NCBI RefSeq assembly: GCF_034479515.1
Contig: NZ_CP140152.1
Span: 5,704,001-5,768,000, forward strand
From: Duganella zoogloeoides
GTDB taxonomy: Bacteria > Pseudomonadota > Gammaproteobacteria > Burkholderiales > Burkholderiaceae_D
Reading direction: 5' to 3'
Length of the DNA: 64,000 nt
Shown: one piece after another, positions 25,961 to 34,378 of the stretch
How the letters are laid out: each line of letters begins with the position of its first letter
Numbering within the stretch: position 1 is the first letter of the stretch
Made by a program: the position numbers and the translations under genes
Notes under the pieces: generated by a model
The model's database searches: none
Told to the model about the DNA's origin: nothing
The model's input: only the letters and a program-made list of their open reading frames with translations

Positions 25961-27199
25961 ATGCAAGCGGTATTCCGATCGGGCCTGTGCGCCGCGATGA
26001 TCCTGTTGAGCGCCTGCTCTCCAAAGCCTGAAACGGCAAAGCCGAAAGATTCGGTTGCGGCGCAGAGCGAAGAAAAAGAAAGCGCCAAGAGTAAAAACGA
26101 GGCGAAGAAAGATGCCAAGAACGAGGCAAGAGAAAGCACCGAAGTCGAAGAGAAAAAGGGCGCTGCGGAAGGAAAGGAAGATTTCGTCGCCCTGTCCGAT
26201 CGGCAAATCAAAGCCGCCGGGATCGAAGTGCTTCCATTACGCAAGTCGTTCGCCGGAGCCATTGAAGCCCCTGCGTTGATCGCTGCCGATCCGACGCAGT
26301 CTGCGGTTGTCTCCAGTTCGGTCAGCGGTCGGGTCGTCGAGATCAGGCGTAATCTTGGAGAAGCTGTTGGACAAGGGGACGTGCTTGCGGTGATTGAAAG
26401 CCGCGATATTGCCCAGCTGCGCGCCGATACCGACATCACCAGGCGGCAAGCGGAGCTGGCCCAAGCAACGTTCAAGCGTGAAGAACGCCTGTACGCCGAA
26501 AAGGTTTCGTCCCGACAGGACTTCGAGGTTGCCCGCGCAGCCGCGCAGGAAGCGGGCACGCGCCTGAGTCTGGCGCAGCAGCAACTCGGAGCCGCAGGTG
26601 GTGCCGGCGGTGGGCAATCGAATCGACTGTCGCTGCGTTCGCCAATCAAGGGTTATGTCACTGCCCGCCAGATTACGCTCGGCGACGTGATCGAGCCCAA
26701 TGCACACCTGTTTGAGGTGGCAAACCTGAATGACCTGGCCGTTGAATTGTCGCTTTCACCGAACGACGCAGCACGCGTGGCCGTCGGGGCAACAGTGGAT
26801 GTTTCAACCGGCGAGCGCACAGGGTCAGCGCGAATCATCAATGTGTCGCGCATAGTCGACCCCGCCACGCGGCAGGTGCGCGCTATCGCCAAACTGTCGA
26901 ACAAGAACGCTACATGGCGCATTGGCGAGACCGCCCGTGCATCGATTGCTCTTGCTGGCGGCGCCACTGGTGGCCAGCTCGCCATCCCCCGTACGGCCGT
27001 CCAAACCGTCGAGGACAAACCGAGCGTATTCGTCCGCACAAAGGAAGGGTTCGCGATCAAACACGTCGTTCTCGGCGCCGCTGTCGCAGGCTATGTGCGG
27101 ATAATGTCCGGTCTGGATGGAAGTGAACAGATCGCGGTCAGCAACACTTATCTGTTGAAAGCAGAGCACGGTAAAGGTGAGGCTGGTGACGATGACTAA
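25961..27199 (+). CDS. czcB: CzcB-type periplasmic adaptor (lipoprotein)
   Basis: 412 aa. Lipoprotein signal with lipobox LLSAC near residue 17, then a Lys/Glu-rich low-complexity linker (about 25-75). The lipoyl/hairpin/barrel body follows: SGRVVEIRRNLGEAVGQGDVLAVIESRDIAQL, LRSPIKGYVTARQITLGDVIEPNAHLFEVANL. Links inner pump and outer channel. Only 3 bases separate it from czcC. The charged linker may buffer metal, which is speculative. Confidence 0.92.
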   Translation: MQAVFRSGLCAAMILLSACSPKPETAKPKDSVAAQSEEKESAKSKNEAKKDAKNEARESTEVEEKKGAAEGKEDFVALSDRQIKAAGIEVLPLRKSFAGAIEAPALIAADPTQSAVVSSSVSGRVVEIRRNLGEAVGQGDVLAVIESRDIAQLRADTDITRRQAELAQATFKREERLYAEKVSSRQDFEVARAAAQEAGTRLSLAQQQLGAAGGAGGGQSNRLSLRSPIKGYVTARQITLGDVIEPNAHLFEVANLNDLAVELSLSPNDAARVAVGATVDVSTGERTGSARIINVSRIVDPATRQVRAIAKLSNKNATWRIGETARASIALAGGATGGQLAIPRTAVQTVEDKPSVFVRTKEGFAIKHVVLGAAVAGYVRIMSGLDGSEQIAVSNTYLLKAEHGKGEAGDDD

Positions 27200-27235
27200 T
27201 TTTCTCATCCTGCCAAGCTGCGAGGTTCGCTGGTC

Positions 27236-30200
27236 ATGATTTCACGAATCGTAAATTTTTCCGTCGCCCGCCGCTGGCATGTGTTTATCGCAACGATTCT
27301 ATTATCGATCGTTGGCGCTTTCGCGCTGACTCGCCTGCCCATCGATGCAGTGCCCGACATCACCAACACGCAAGTCCAGATCAACGTTGTGGTGCCGTCT
27401 CTCTCTCCGGCCGACGTGGAGCGTCAAGTAACGTACCCAATCGAAACCGCGTTTGCCGGTATCCCCGGACTGGAAACCACACGCTCTCTGACCAGGCACG
27501 GTTTCGCCCAAGTCACTACCGTATTCAAAGACGGAACTGACATCTATTTCGCACGACAGCAGATGTCCGAGCGCCTACGCGCCGTCGAACGAACGCTGCC
27601 GGCTGGAGCAAGCGCGAGTCTGGGACCGATCGCCACCGGCCTTGGTGACGTGTACATGTGGACCGTCGAATTCGCGGCAAAGCCCGGCCCAAAGACGGGC
27701 GCTGGCGGCGGCCTGCAGGCGGACGGCAGCTATGTGACACCCGAAGGTGAGGTGCTGCATAACGCGGCCGAAAAGGCTACCTACCTGCGCACGGTCCAGG
27801 ACTGGATCGTTGCCCCCCAACTGAAGAACACTGAGGGTCTTGCAGGAGTGGACGTCATTGGTGGCTACGTCAAACAGTACGTGGTTACGCCTGATCCGCA
27901 ACGGCTTGCAGCCTTGGGAATCAGCCTGCCAATGCTGGGTGAAGCTCTGGAACGCAACAACACCAGTGTTGGTGCCGGCGTTGTGTTTCAAAACGGCGAG
28001 GCGCTAACCGTCAAAGCCGATGCGCGCATTACTTCGGTCGAGGAGCTTGGTAAGACGGTCATTACGACCCGCAATGGCACCCCCGTACTAGTGTCGCATG
28101 TTGCTACGGTTGGCCTTGGACAGGAAGTGCGCTTCGGGTCTGCATCGGAAGGTGGACAAGAGGTGGTTGTTGGTACCGCAGTAATGCGCATCGGTGGAAA
28201 CAGCCGCACGGTGGCAGCAGCGGTTGACACGCGATTGAAGGAAATCGCGCGCTCCCTTCCCCCGGATATGCTGATCCGATCGGTGCTCGACCGCACTCGC
28301 CTGGTCGATGCAACCATCAAGACCGTTGCCACCAACCTGACCGAAGGTGCGTTGCTGGTCATCGTCGTGCTCTTCGCACTGCTTGGCAACCTGCGCGCGG
28401 CGCTGATCGCAGCGGCAGTGATTCCGGTAACGATGATTTTAACTTCCGCAGGGATGTTGCAAGCTGGCTTGTCAGCCAATCTCATGAGTTTGGGCGCACT
28501 GGACTTCGGCTTAATTGTCGACGGCGCCGTGATCATTGTTGAAAATGCACTTCGCCGTATTGCCGAACGCCAGCATGCATCCGGCAAAGTGCTATCGAAG
28601 TCAGAGCGGATGGAAACGGTGGCCGCCGCAGCCCGTGAAATGATCCGTCCGAGCGTGTATGGCCAAGCCATCATTATCTTGGTATATGCGCCACTGCTAA
28701 CCTTCCAGGGAGTGGAAGGCCGCATGTTTGTGCCGATGGCCTTGACTGTCATCCTGGCGCTCGTGTTCGCCTTTATTCTCTCGCTTACATTTGTGCCGGC
28801 GGCGATCGCGCTATGGCTTTCACGTCATGTCGACGAAAAAGAAAACCGGCTTATTAAATCCGTATCATCGAGCTACGCTCCTTGGCTGGACCGAGCGCTT
28901 GCAAGGCCGATGCTAACCGGCGCTATCGCAGTGGCCGGTTTTGCTGGAGCTATCGCCCTGTTCTCGACGCTAGGTGAGGAGTTTCTTCCAACGCTTGATG
29001 AACAGGATGTGCTGCTCCAGGTTGCTCGCATCCCTGGGACCTCCATCGAACAAAGCCAGGCCATGCAGTCTGCGGTGGAAAAGGTTGTGGCCAAGCTCCC
29101 TGAAGTAAAGCTCGTATTCTCGAGAACCGGGACGGCGGAGCTCGCGTCGGATCCAATGCCACCGAACATGACCGACACATTTGTCATCGTAAAAGACCGG
29201 GCAGAGTGGCCGGAGCCGAAGATGAGCAAGGCCGAGCTGGTCGAAAAAATTGAGCATGCCGTATCAAGCATTCCTGGCCAAAACTATGAACTCACGCAGC
29301 CGATCCAGATGCGGTTCAATGAACTGCTGGCTGGTGTACGCGGCGACATCGCTGTCAAAGTGTATGGGGACGATTTCGACGTGATGGTGCGAACGGCTGA
29401 GCAAATTGCCGTCAAATTGCGCGCTGTAAAGGGTGCTGTAGACGTGCGCGTCGAACAGGTGCAAGGGCTGCCATTGCTCGACGCGCGCCTGGATCGCGAT
29501 GCTATGGCCAGAGTGGGTCTGACCGCGCGGGACGTGTATGACACCCTGGCTGCAGCCGTTGCCGGACGCGAGGCCGGTTCCATCTATGAGGGCGATCGAC
29601 GTTTCGATGTCGTCGTCAAGCTCGGCGAAGCTACTCGCAACGATGTGGAGGCATTGCGCCAGTTGCCCATCTTGACCCCAAGCGGTAGTTTTGTAACGCT
29701 CGGGTCAGTGTCGGCACTGGTGACATCCAAGGGGCCAAATCAAATTAGTCGGGAGAATGGCAAGCGCCGGGTTGTAGTGCAGGCGAACGTGCGCGGGCGC
29801 GATATCGCCGGCGTAGTCAGGGAAGCTCAATCGAGCATCAACACCGATGTGCGTCTGCCTGCCGGCGTCTGGCTTACCTGGGGAGGACAGTTCGAAAACC
29901 TAGAACGTGCGCGTATGCGCTTGGCGTTGGTGGTGCCAGCCTGCTTCGCACTCATCGTCATCTTGCTCTATTCAGCCGTTGGTTCTTGGCGCGCTGCGGC
30001 CGTAGTATTCACCGGCGTCCCACTTGCTCTGATCGGTGGTGTTGCGGCGCTGTGGCTGGTCGGTCTGCCGTTTTCGATCTCCGCCGCCGTTGGTTTCATC
30101 GCACTCTCAGGTGTGGCGGTGCTGAATGGCCTAGTGATGGCAGGCTCGATCGACGACTTGGCCAAATCGCTGCCTTGGGAGCAAGCCGTGCGAGAAGGCG

Positions 30201-30424
30201 CCTTGCGGCGCCTACGGCCAGTGTTAATGACCGCCATGGTCGCATCCCTTGGATTCGTGCCGATGGCTGTGGCGACCGGCGCAGGGGCCGAGGTTCAGCG
30301 CCCTCTGGCCACTGTGGTTATTGGCGGCCTGATCTCGGCGACCTTCCTAACCCTATTTGTACTGCCTTCGCTGTATCGGCAGTTCGCACGGCCGAAGGAC
30401 AGAATCGCAGAAGGAATCTCTTAA
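27236..30424 (+). CDS. czcA: CzcA-type RND heavy-metal efflux pump
   Basis: 1062 aa, twelve membrane helices, two large periplasmic loops. The HME1 motif DFGLIVDGAVIIVEN in TM4 (D423, D429, E436) is typical of pumps for Zn, Co, Cd rather than Cu/Ag. The N-terminus ISRIVNFSVARRWHVFIATILLSIVGAFALTRLPIDAVPDITNTQVQI is canonical. It exports cations from periplasm and cytosol with proton antiport. Last gene of the czc operon; a cassette repeat follows the stop. Confidence 0.95.
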   Translation: MISRIVNFSVARRWHVFIATILLSIVGAFALTRLPIDAVPDITNTQVQINVVVPSLSPADVERQVTYPIETAFAGIPGLETTRSLTRHGFAQVTTVFKDGTDIYFARQQMSERLRAVERTLPAGASASLGPIATGLGDVYMWTVEFAAKPGPKTGAGGGLQADGSYVTPEGEVLHNAAEKATYLRTVQDWIVAPQLKNTEGLAGVDVIGGYVKQYVVTPDPQRLAALGISLPMLGEALERNNTSVGAGVVFQNGEALTVKADARITSVEELGKTVITTRNGTPVLVSHVATVGLGQEVRFGSASEGGQEVVVGTAVMRIGGNSRTVAAAVDTRLKEIARSLPPDMLIRSVLDRTRLVDATIKTVATNLTEGALLVIVVLFALLGNLRAALIAAAVIPVTMILTSAGMLQAGLSANLMSLGALDFGLIVDGAVIIVENALRRIAERQHASGKVLSKSERMETVAAAAREMIRPSVYGQAIIILVYAPLLTFQGVEGRMFVPMALTVILALVFAFILSLTFVPAAIALWLSRHVDEKENRLIKSVSSSYAPWLDRALARPMLTGAIAVAGFAGAIALFSTLGEEFLPTLDEQDVLLQVARIPGTSIEQSQAMQSAVEKVVAKLPEVKLVFSRTGTAELASDPMPPNMTDTFVIVKDRAEWPEPKMSKAELVEKIEHAVSSIPGQNYELTQPIQMRFNELLAGVRGDIAVKVYGDDFDVMVRTAEQIAVKLRAVKGAVDVRVEQVQGLPLLDARLDRDAMARVGLTARDVYDTLAAAVAGREAGSIYEGDRRFDVVVKLGEATRNDVEALRQLPILTPSGSFVTLGSVSALVTSKGPNQISRENGKRRVVVQANVRGRDIAGVVREAQSSINTDVRLPAGVWLTWGGQFENLERARMRLALVVPACFALIVILLYSAVGSWRAAAVVFTGVPLALIGGVAALWLVGLPFSISAAVGFIALSGVAVLNGLVMAGSIDDLAKSLPWEQAVREGALRRLRPVLMTAMVASLGFVPMAVATGAGAEVQRPLATVVIGGLISATFLTLFVLPSLYRQFARPKDRIAEGIS

Positions 30425-30494
30425 GGTTGTGATTTGGCAAATGCGCAAGATCGCGCAGCTAAGGCTACGTAATGATGATGTGCAATCCTCCGAA

Positions 30495-30602
30495 GGACCG
30501 CTTTTGGCCGTTCTCGGCCATTCGCGCCAGCATAGCATGTTGACGTTGCTAAAACATCAAGGTCTACCCCGACACGCCGTTGTCGCCCCATTGCGGACAC
30601 TT
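30495..30602 (+). repeat. Dispersed cassette repeat, copy C
   Basis: Head GGACCGCTTTTGGCCG, middle GCGCCAGCATAGCATGTTG, tail TCGCCCCATTGCGGACAC. The tail from 30583 on is shared with copy G. Lies 18 bases beyond the stop of the minus-strand 97-aa gene. Confidence 0.85.
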
Positions 30603-30619
30603 CAAGCAGTTACTTCGCG

Positions 30620-30913
30620 CTAGGCAAGCCGGTCGCTGAGTAGTTGCCGAAGGTGCGGCAGCAGCTCAGCGTAGGTAGAGAGGTAGCGGTCATTGCCGAC
30701 GTGGCGAGAACCGCGCGCTGCCATAAACAACTCATTTCTGACGTCAGCTAGCGTCGTCCTTGAGCGCATGCGAGCGTTCTTGGAAGCGGCTTCCAATGAG
30801 CCGAAGTGCTCGTAACCATTGAACGTCATAGCGAAGGCGAAAACAGCTTCCTTGTCCTCTACTGACGGAAGCGAATCGAGAGACAGCGCTTCATTTGAAA
30901 TGGGAACAATCAC
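30620..30913 (-). CDS. Conserved-cassette hypothetical protein, copy 1 (97 aa)
   Basis: 97 aa, GTG start at 30913 with AAAAGGA upstream. Soluble, with FAMTFNGYEHFGSLEAASKNARMRS and YLSTYAELLPHLRQLLSDRLA; no family recognised. The encoded protein is identical to that at 47917-48210. The 407-bp segment 30583-30989 matches 47880-48286, including part of each flanking repeat. Confidence 0.75.
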   Translation of the reverse strand: MIVPISNEALSLDSLPSVEDKEAVFAFAMTFNGYEHFGSLEAASKNARMRSRTTLADVRNELFMAARGSRHVGNDRYLSTYAELLPHLRQLLSDRLA

Positions 30914-30965
30914 AATAAATCCTTTTCGTCAGGATAAAGATACAACGCAACGTCGAAACGAATAA

Positions 30966-30989
30966 GCACTAAAGGTCCGCTCTTGGCCG
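30966..30989 (+). repeat. Dispersed cassette repeat, head only (copy D)
   Basis: AAAGGTCCGCTCTTGGCCG, identical to the head of copy H, then cut off exactly at the stop codon of the next reverse-strand fragment (30990). A truncated repeat. Confidence 0.7.
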
Positions 30990-31163
30990 CTAGCTGAAGT
31001 CCAGAGGATGGAAATCCGACATTGCTTTACGCAGCAAAAGACGAGTATATACATCTTCATTGCTACCGATTACTTGCCCTAGGTGAAAATACTCGCCTTC
31101 ATCAAAGGCTTGGTACACCGCCCAAGAGTAGGAAGGGAAATCTTCCAGTGGCGTCCAACGGCA
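30990..31163 (-). pseudogene. C-terminal fragment of an unknown gene
   Basis: About 57 codons ending TRLLLRKAMSDFHPLDFS, with a natural-looking sequence (FPSYSWAVYQAFDEGEYFHLGQ). It is fused in frame to the IS3 transposase fragment upstream, so its own N-terminus is lost. Not recognised. Confidence 0.55.
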
Positions 31164-31480
31164 AAGCAATCCGGCGCCGGTCCGGATGTAGGTAATGTCG
31201 CTGACATAAGCGAGATTCAGCCCGGCCGGATTGAACTGCCGGTTCAGCGCATTGGCGGCGACCGGCAAGCCGTGTTTGCTATCTGTCGTATGTACGAATT
31301 TACGCTTCCAGACGGGCTTCAGGGCCGCCTGACGCATCAGCCTGCGCACTTTGTGGCGCCCCATCTGGAAACCAGAGTTGGCCATGGCCGTATCCAGTCG
31401 GCGGCTTCCCTAGCTCTGGCTTGCCATGAACGAGAACTGCTCTTAGATATCGACTTGCGCAAGGAAGAACGGGACTTACG
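31164..31480 (-). pseudogene. IS3-family transposase OrfB remnant
   Basis: MANSGFQMGRHKVRRLMRQAALKP, then WKRKFVHTTDSKHGLPVAANALNRQFNP and NLAYVSDITYIRTGAG: the HTH and start of the DDE domain of an IS3 transposase. The reading stops abruptly at GAGLL and upstream residues are in other frames. Only about 300 bases of the element remain. Confidence 0.85.
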
Positions 31481-31538
31481 ATAACTCTTGTCGCGGTCAC
31501 ATATGCCGCTCAACCAACCCCATTAAGGGAGTTATTTG

Positions 31539-31895
31539 ATGAGTACCGATAAAGTCACGAACCTGACCATTTTTACTACCGACTGGGCGAAAGAAGATCG
31601 CCGATCCGTAAAGGCCTACCTCAATAGCAAAGGCGACGGCAGGGTCCTGTGGTGGAGCATCAATCGTTTCATTCACCAGCATTTCAGACCCAAAGCTTCG
31701 CTCGAGAAGATCATGGTTTGCTTCCACTCGCGCCACCAAACACTCACCGTATCCAACTTGGAATATCGAGCCTACGTACAGGAGGTGGCAAAGGCAATCC
31801 AGTCCGAGGGAGTCGTAGCAGGCATTCAACTCGCGATTTCCTCAGCCCGTAAGACGCGTTTATCTGAAGGATCCACGTACTCGCAACTCTCCTGA
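31539..31895 (+). CDS. Hypothetical protein (118 aa)
   Basis: ATG 31539 with AAGGGAG 8-14 bases upstream. Soluble: VTNLTIFTTDWAKEDRRSVKAYLNSKGDGRVLWW and a helical C-terminal half. No known motif. A strong hairpin follows the stop. Confidence 0.6.
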   Translation: MSTDKVTNLTIFTTDWAKEDRRSVKAYLNSKGDGRVLWWSINRFIHQHFRPKASLEKIMVCFHSRHQTLTVSNLEYRAYVQEVAKAIQSEGVVAGIQLAISSARKTRLSEGSTYSQLS

Positions 31896-31901
31896 GATCA
31901 G

Positions 31902-31930
31902 TATGCCAATCCACAAATGTGGTTGGCATA
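31902..31930 (+). terminator. Hairpin downstream of the 118-aa gene
   Basis: TATGCCAA-T-CCACA, loop AA, TGTGG-TTGGCATA: a 13-bp stem with one bulge. No T-run follows, so it may be a structure or a weak terminator. Confidence 0.4.
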
Positions 31931-31974
31931 GGCAGGACATAGTGATTTCGCCCTCAACATCATGAAGACAAAAA

Positions 31975-32139
31975 ATGAACAAACTTATTGAGCATATTAA
32001 AAAAGTAGCGATCGAAGACACCCGCCTTTTTTTCGAACCACTCGCTGCAGTGAAACGCCTGATCCGCCGTGTGGCCACGGCCATCGCTTCCCGGATCAGG
32101 CGATCGAAGCCAAACGACAAGAAGGACGATGACCAATGA
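31975..32139 (+). CDS. Small basic protein (54 aa), coupled to the next gene
   Basis: MNKLIEHIKKVAIEDTRLFFEPLAAVK, then RLIRRVATAIASRIRRS and a charged KPNDKKDDDQ end. The middle is an amphipathic basic helix. The stop overlaps the next start (ATGA, 32136-32139), a sign that both are translated. The ribosome site is weak (AAGACAAAAA). Not recognised. Confidence 0.55.
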   Translation: MNKLIEHIKKVAIEDTRLFFEPLAAVKRLIRRVATAIASRIRRSKPNDKKDDDQ

Positions 32140-32396
32140 GAAGTGGTGCCTTCTATTTGCTGCTCTACTTCCATCCAATAGCGAAGATCCTTCTTACAAT
32201 TGTGTGTCGGGTTTGCGGCTTCCTCGCAGTCATCACGCTGGTCGGAATGTTCTTTAACGACTCTTGGGTGGGCATTATCGTGATTGCTGCGCTCTTCTTT
32301 TTGGTGTCGATCAGCGCCTCGATTCTTCAGGCAAAGTACACCGGGCTTCTGCTGAAACTCCAACCGGACGAGACTGAATACACTTTCTACGACTAA
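32136..32396 (+). CDS. Small inner-membrane protein (86 aa)
   Basis: Two membrane spans: about 17-41 (KILLTIVCRVCGFLAVITLVGMFF) and 45-67 (VGIIVIAALFFLVSISASILQ), then a hydrophilic tail ending TEYTFYD. Overlaps the 54-aa gene by 4 bases. Resembles small membrane proteins of plasmids and islands, but no family is claimed. Confidence 0.65.
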   Translation: MRSGAFYLLLYFHPIAKILLTIVCRVCGFLAVITLVGMFFNDSWVGIIVIAALFFLVSISASILQAKYTGLLLKLQPDETEYTFYD

Positions 32397-32404
32397 TTGA
32401 ACAG

Positions 32405-32438
32405 CCAAGGCCGACCGTCGCGTGACAGTCGGCCTTGG
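32405..32438 (+). terminator. Hairpin after the small membrane-protein gene
   Basis: CCAAGGCCGAC (32405-32415) pairs perfectly with GTCGGCCTTGG (32428-32438). It starts 9 bases after the stop at 32396; no T-run follows. Confidence 0.45.
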
Positions 32439-32542
32439 TGCCTCGCATCCCTCGGTGAAACGCGAGGGAATCTGCAGCATCTTCTAGCCCACTGTACGTC
32501 GTATCCCCACCTCACCGCTCACCGGCTCCCAGATATCGACTA

Positions 32543-32611
32543 CATCCGTCATTCAGATATCTTGACTATATCTGCAATTCAGATAATATGGATATATCTG
32601 AATAACGGATA
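32543..32611 (+). promoter_or_regulatory. hipBA promoter with three HipB-type operators
   Basis: Three related 17-bp dyads: CATCCGTCATTCAGATA (32543-32559), TATCTGCAATTCAGATA (32569-32585) and TATCTGAATAACGGATA (32595-32611). The known HipB operator is TATCC-n8-GGATA, close to these. A -35 TTGACT lies at 32562-32567 and TAATAT at 32584-32589, so bound HipB would cover the promoter and repress it. The decayed second copy keeps one matching site at 56607-56623. Confidence 0.75.
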
Positions 32612-32617
32612 CAACAC

Positions 32618-32881
32618 ATGTCCTTCTCGCCCACTACCCACCGCCTCCTCACAGCGTCGCAACTCGGCCAGTTGCTTGCATCGACCCGCAAACGGCACAA
32701 GATCACGCAGGCGACTGTAGGCACGCGTGTCGGCTTGAGCCAGAATCGCATCTCCTACCTGGAGAGCCATCCTGACGAAATCAGCGTCAAGCAATTACTC
32801 AGTTGGTGCTCCGCACTCGAGCTGGAACTGCAGTTGGGCGAGCGCGATACGTCCGCCGCAAGCAATACGGCCGAGTGGTAG
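32618..32881 (+). CDS. hipB: HipB-type antitoxin (XRE HTH)
   Basis: 87 aa. LTASQLGQLLASTRKRHKITQATVGTRVGLSQNRISYLESHPDEISVKQLLSWCSALELEL is a full XRE helix-turn-helix (about 10-70), with a short C-terminal tail SAASNTAEW, whose end in HipB relatives occupies the toxin. It stops 2 bases before hipA. It should bind the three upstream dyads and autoregulate. Confidence 0.92.
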   Translation: MSFSPTTHRLLTASQLGQLLASTRKRHKITQATVGTRVGLSQNRISYLESHPDEISVKQLLSWCSALELELQLGERDTSAASNTAEW

Positions 32882-32883
32882 TC

Positions 32884-34230
32884 ATGGGCCGCCACTCACA
32901 CAGCCAAACGCTCCATCTTTGGGCAAATGGCGACTACGTCGGACGCTGGACGGTCAAGGCCAACGGCGTCTCCGAACTTCAGTACGATGCGTCCTGGCAA
33001 AGCTCAAGGCTCGGGCGCCCGATCTCGCTGTCGCTGCCGTTCAATCTACGCAATGAACCACTCAAGGGTGCCAGTGTTGCCAACTACTTTGAGGGCTTGC
33101 TGCCGGACAGTGACATCATTCGCAAACGCGTTGCGACCCGGTTCAAGACAGGCTCTCTCGAACCGTTCGACCTGCTCGCGGCTATCGGCCGGGACTGCGT
33201 CGGCGCCTTGCAGCTACTGCCCGAAGGCGGCAAACCGGAAGGGCTGGCCCAGGTCGATGGCATCGCCCTTGACGAGGAAGACATCGAGCGGCACCTGCTC
33301 GAAGTGGTCAGCTCGGAGCGACACGGCGCCACAGATGATGCCGACGATGATTTCCGCATTTCGCTCGCTGGCGCACAAGAGAAGGACGCCTTCTTGTGGT
33401 GGAATGGAAAATGGATGAAGCCGCGCGGCGCGGCGCCAACAACGCACATCTTCAAGCTCCCGGTCGGCATGGTAGGTGGGAAAAAAGCTGACTTCACCAC
33501 TTCAGTCGATAACGAGTGGCTGTGCCTGCGGCTGTTCAAGGAATACGGGCTGCCCACGGCAAATGCCGAAATTGCGACGTTCGGCGCGCAACGGGTGCTG
33601 GTCGTCGAGCGTTTTGACCGCGTGCGATCACCCAATGGCAAGCATCTCTTCCGGCTGATTCAGGAGGATTTTTGCCAGGCGACGGGAACATCACCGCTGC
33701 TGAAATACGAAAATGACGGTGGGCCGGGGTTAAAACAGATGTTTACCCTGCTGCAGCAATCGCAGCAGAGCGCTACCGACATGCACACGCTGATGGCCTC
33801 CCAACTTCTGTTCTGGATGCTGCGCGCACCCGATGGCCACGCCAAGAACTTCAGTATCCAGCTACTGGCGGGCGCCGGCCGGTTCAAGCTGACGCCCATC
33901 TATGATGTGATGTCCGGCTATCCTGTGATCGGCCCTGGACCCAACCAGTGGGCCGAACGCAAGCTCAAGATGGCGATGGCGCTACTCGGAAGCAACCGGC
34001 ACTACCTTGCGCATGGCATACAGCGGCGACACTTCAATAGCACTGCAAAAGCGGTCGGCTATGGCTCGGACGCCGAACAGCTCATGCTCGATTTCATTGC
34101 CCGCACACCCGCAATTGTAGACAAGGTCCGCGGCGAACTGCCTGTGGGGTTTTCGGAAAAGGTGGCCGACAAAATTCTGGGCGGCCTGCTTGATGCCGCA
34201 GCCGCCCTTCAACGGATGCCGCCAGCCTGA
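32884..34230 (+). CDS. hipA: HipA-type Ser/Thr kinase toxin
   Basis: 448 aa from ATG 32884. N-terminal subdomain with LHLWANGDYVGRWTVKANG, then GLLPDSDIIRKRVATRFKTGSLEPFDLLAAIGRDCVGALQLLP. FRISLAGAQEKDAFL is the P-loop-like ejected-loop region, THIFKLP the ATP-site strand, and DGHAKNFSI (D317) the catalytic loop. YDVMSG (D341) is the metal-binding motif. In relatives it phosphorylates a glutamyl-tRNA synthetase and causes growth arrest. All motifs are intact, unlike the second copy. Confidence 0.95.
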   Translation: MGRHSHSQTLHLWANGDYVGRWTVKANGVSELQYDASWQSSRLGRPISLSLPFNLRNEPLKGASVANYFEGLLPDSDIIRKRVATRFKTGSLEPFDLLAAIGRDCVGALQLLPEGGKPEGLAQVDGIALDEEDIERHLLEVVSSERHGATDDADDDFRISLAGAQEKDAFLWWNGKWMKPRGAAPTTHIFKLPVGMVGGKKADFTTSVDNEWLCLRLFKEYGLPTANAEIATFGAQRVLVVERFDRVRSPNGKHLFRLIQEDFCQATGTSPLLKYENDGGPGLKQMFTLLQQSQQSATDMHTLMASQLLFWMLRAPDGHAKNFSIQLLAGAGRFKLTPIYDVMSGYPVIGPGPNQWAERKLKMAMALLGSNRHYLAHGIQRRHFNSTAKAVGYGSDAEQLMLDFIARTPAIVDKVRGELPVGFSEKVADKILGGLLDAAAALQRMPPA

Positions 34231-34378
34231 CCAGTGCCTCGCAGACGGCACGGCCGCGCACCGGGCACTACCGCGAAAATGGCCAGTATTTTAACCTCGG
34301 TTAAACATGAGGAAAATCAGCAGCATCTTCTGGCCAGCTGTTCCGTTATTCCTCTTCTAAAAACGCATCCACCTCGAA

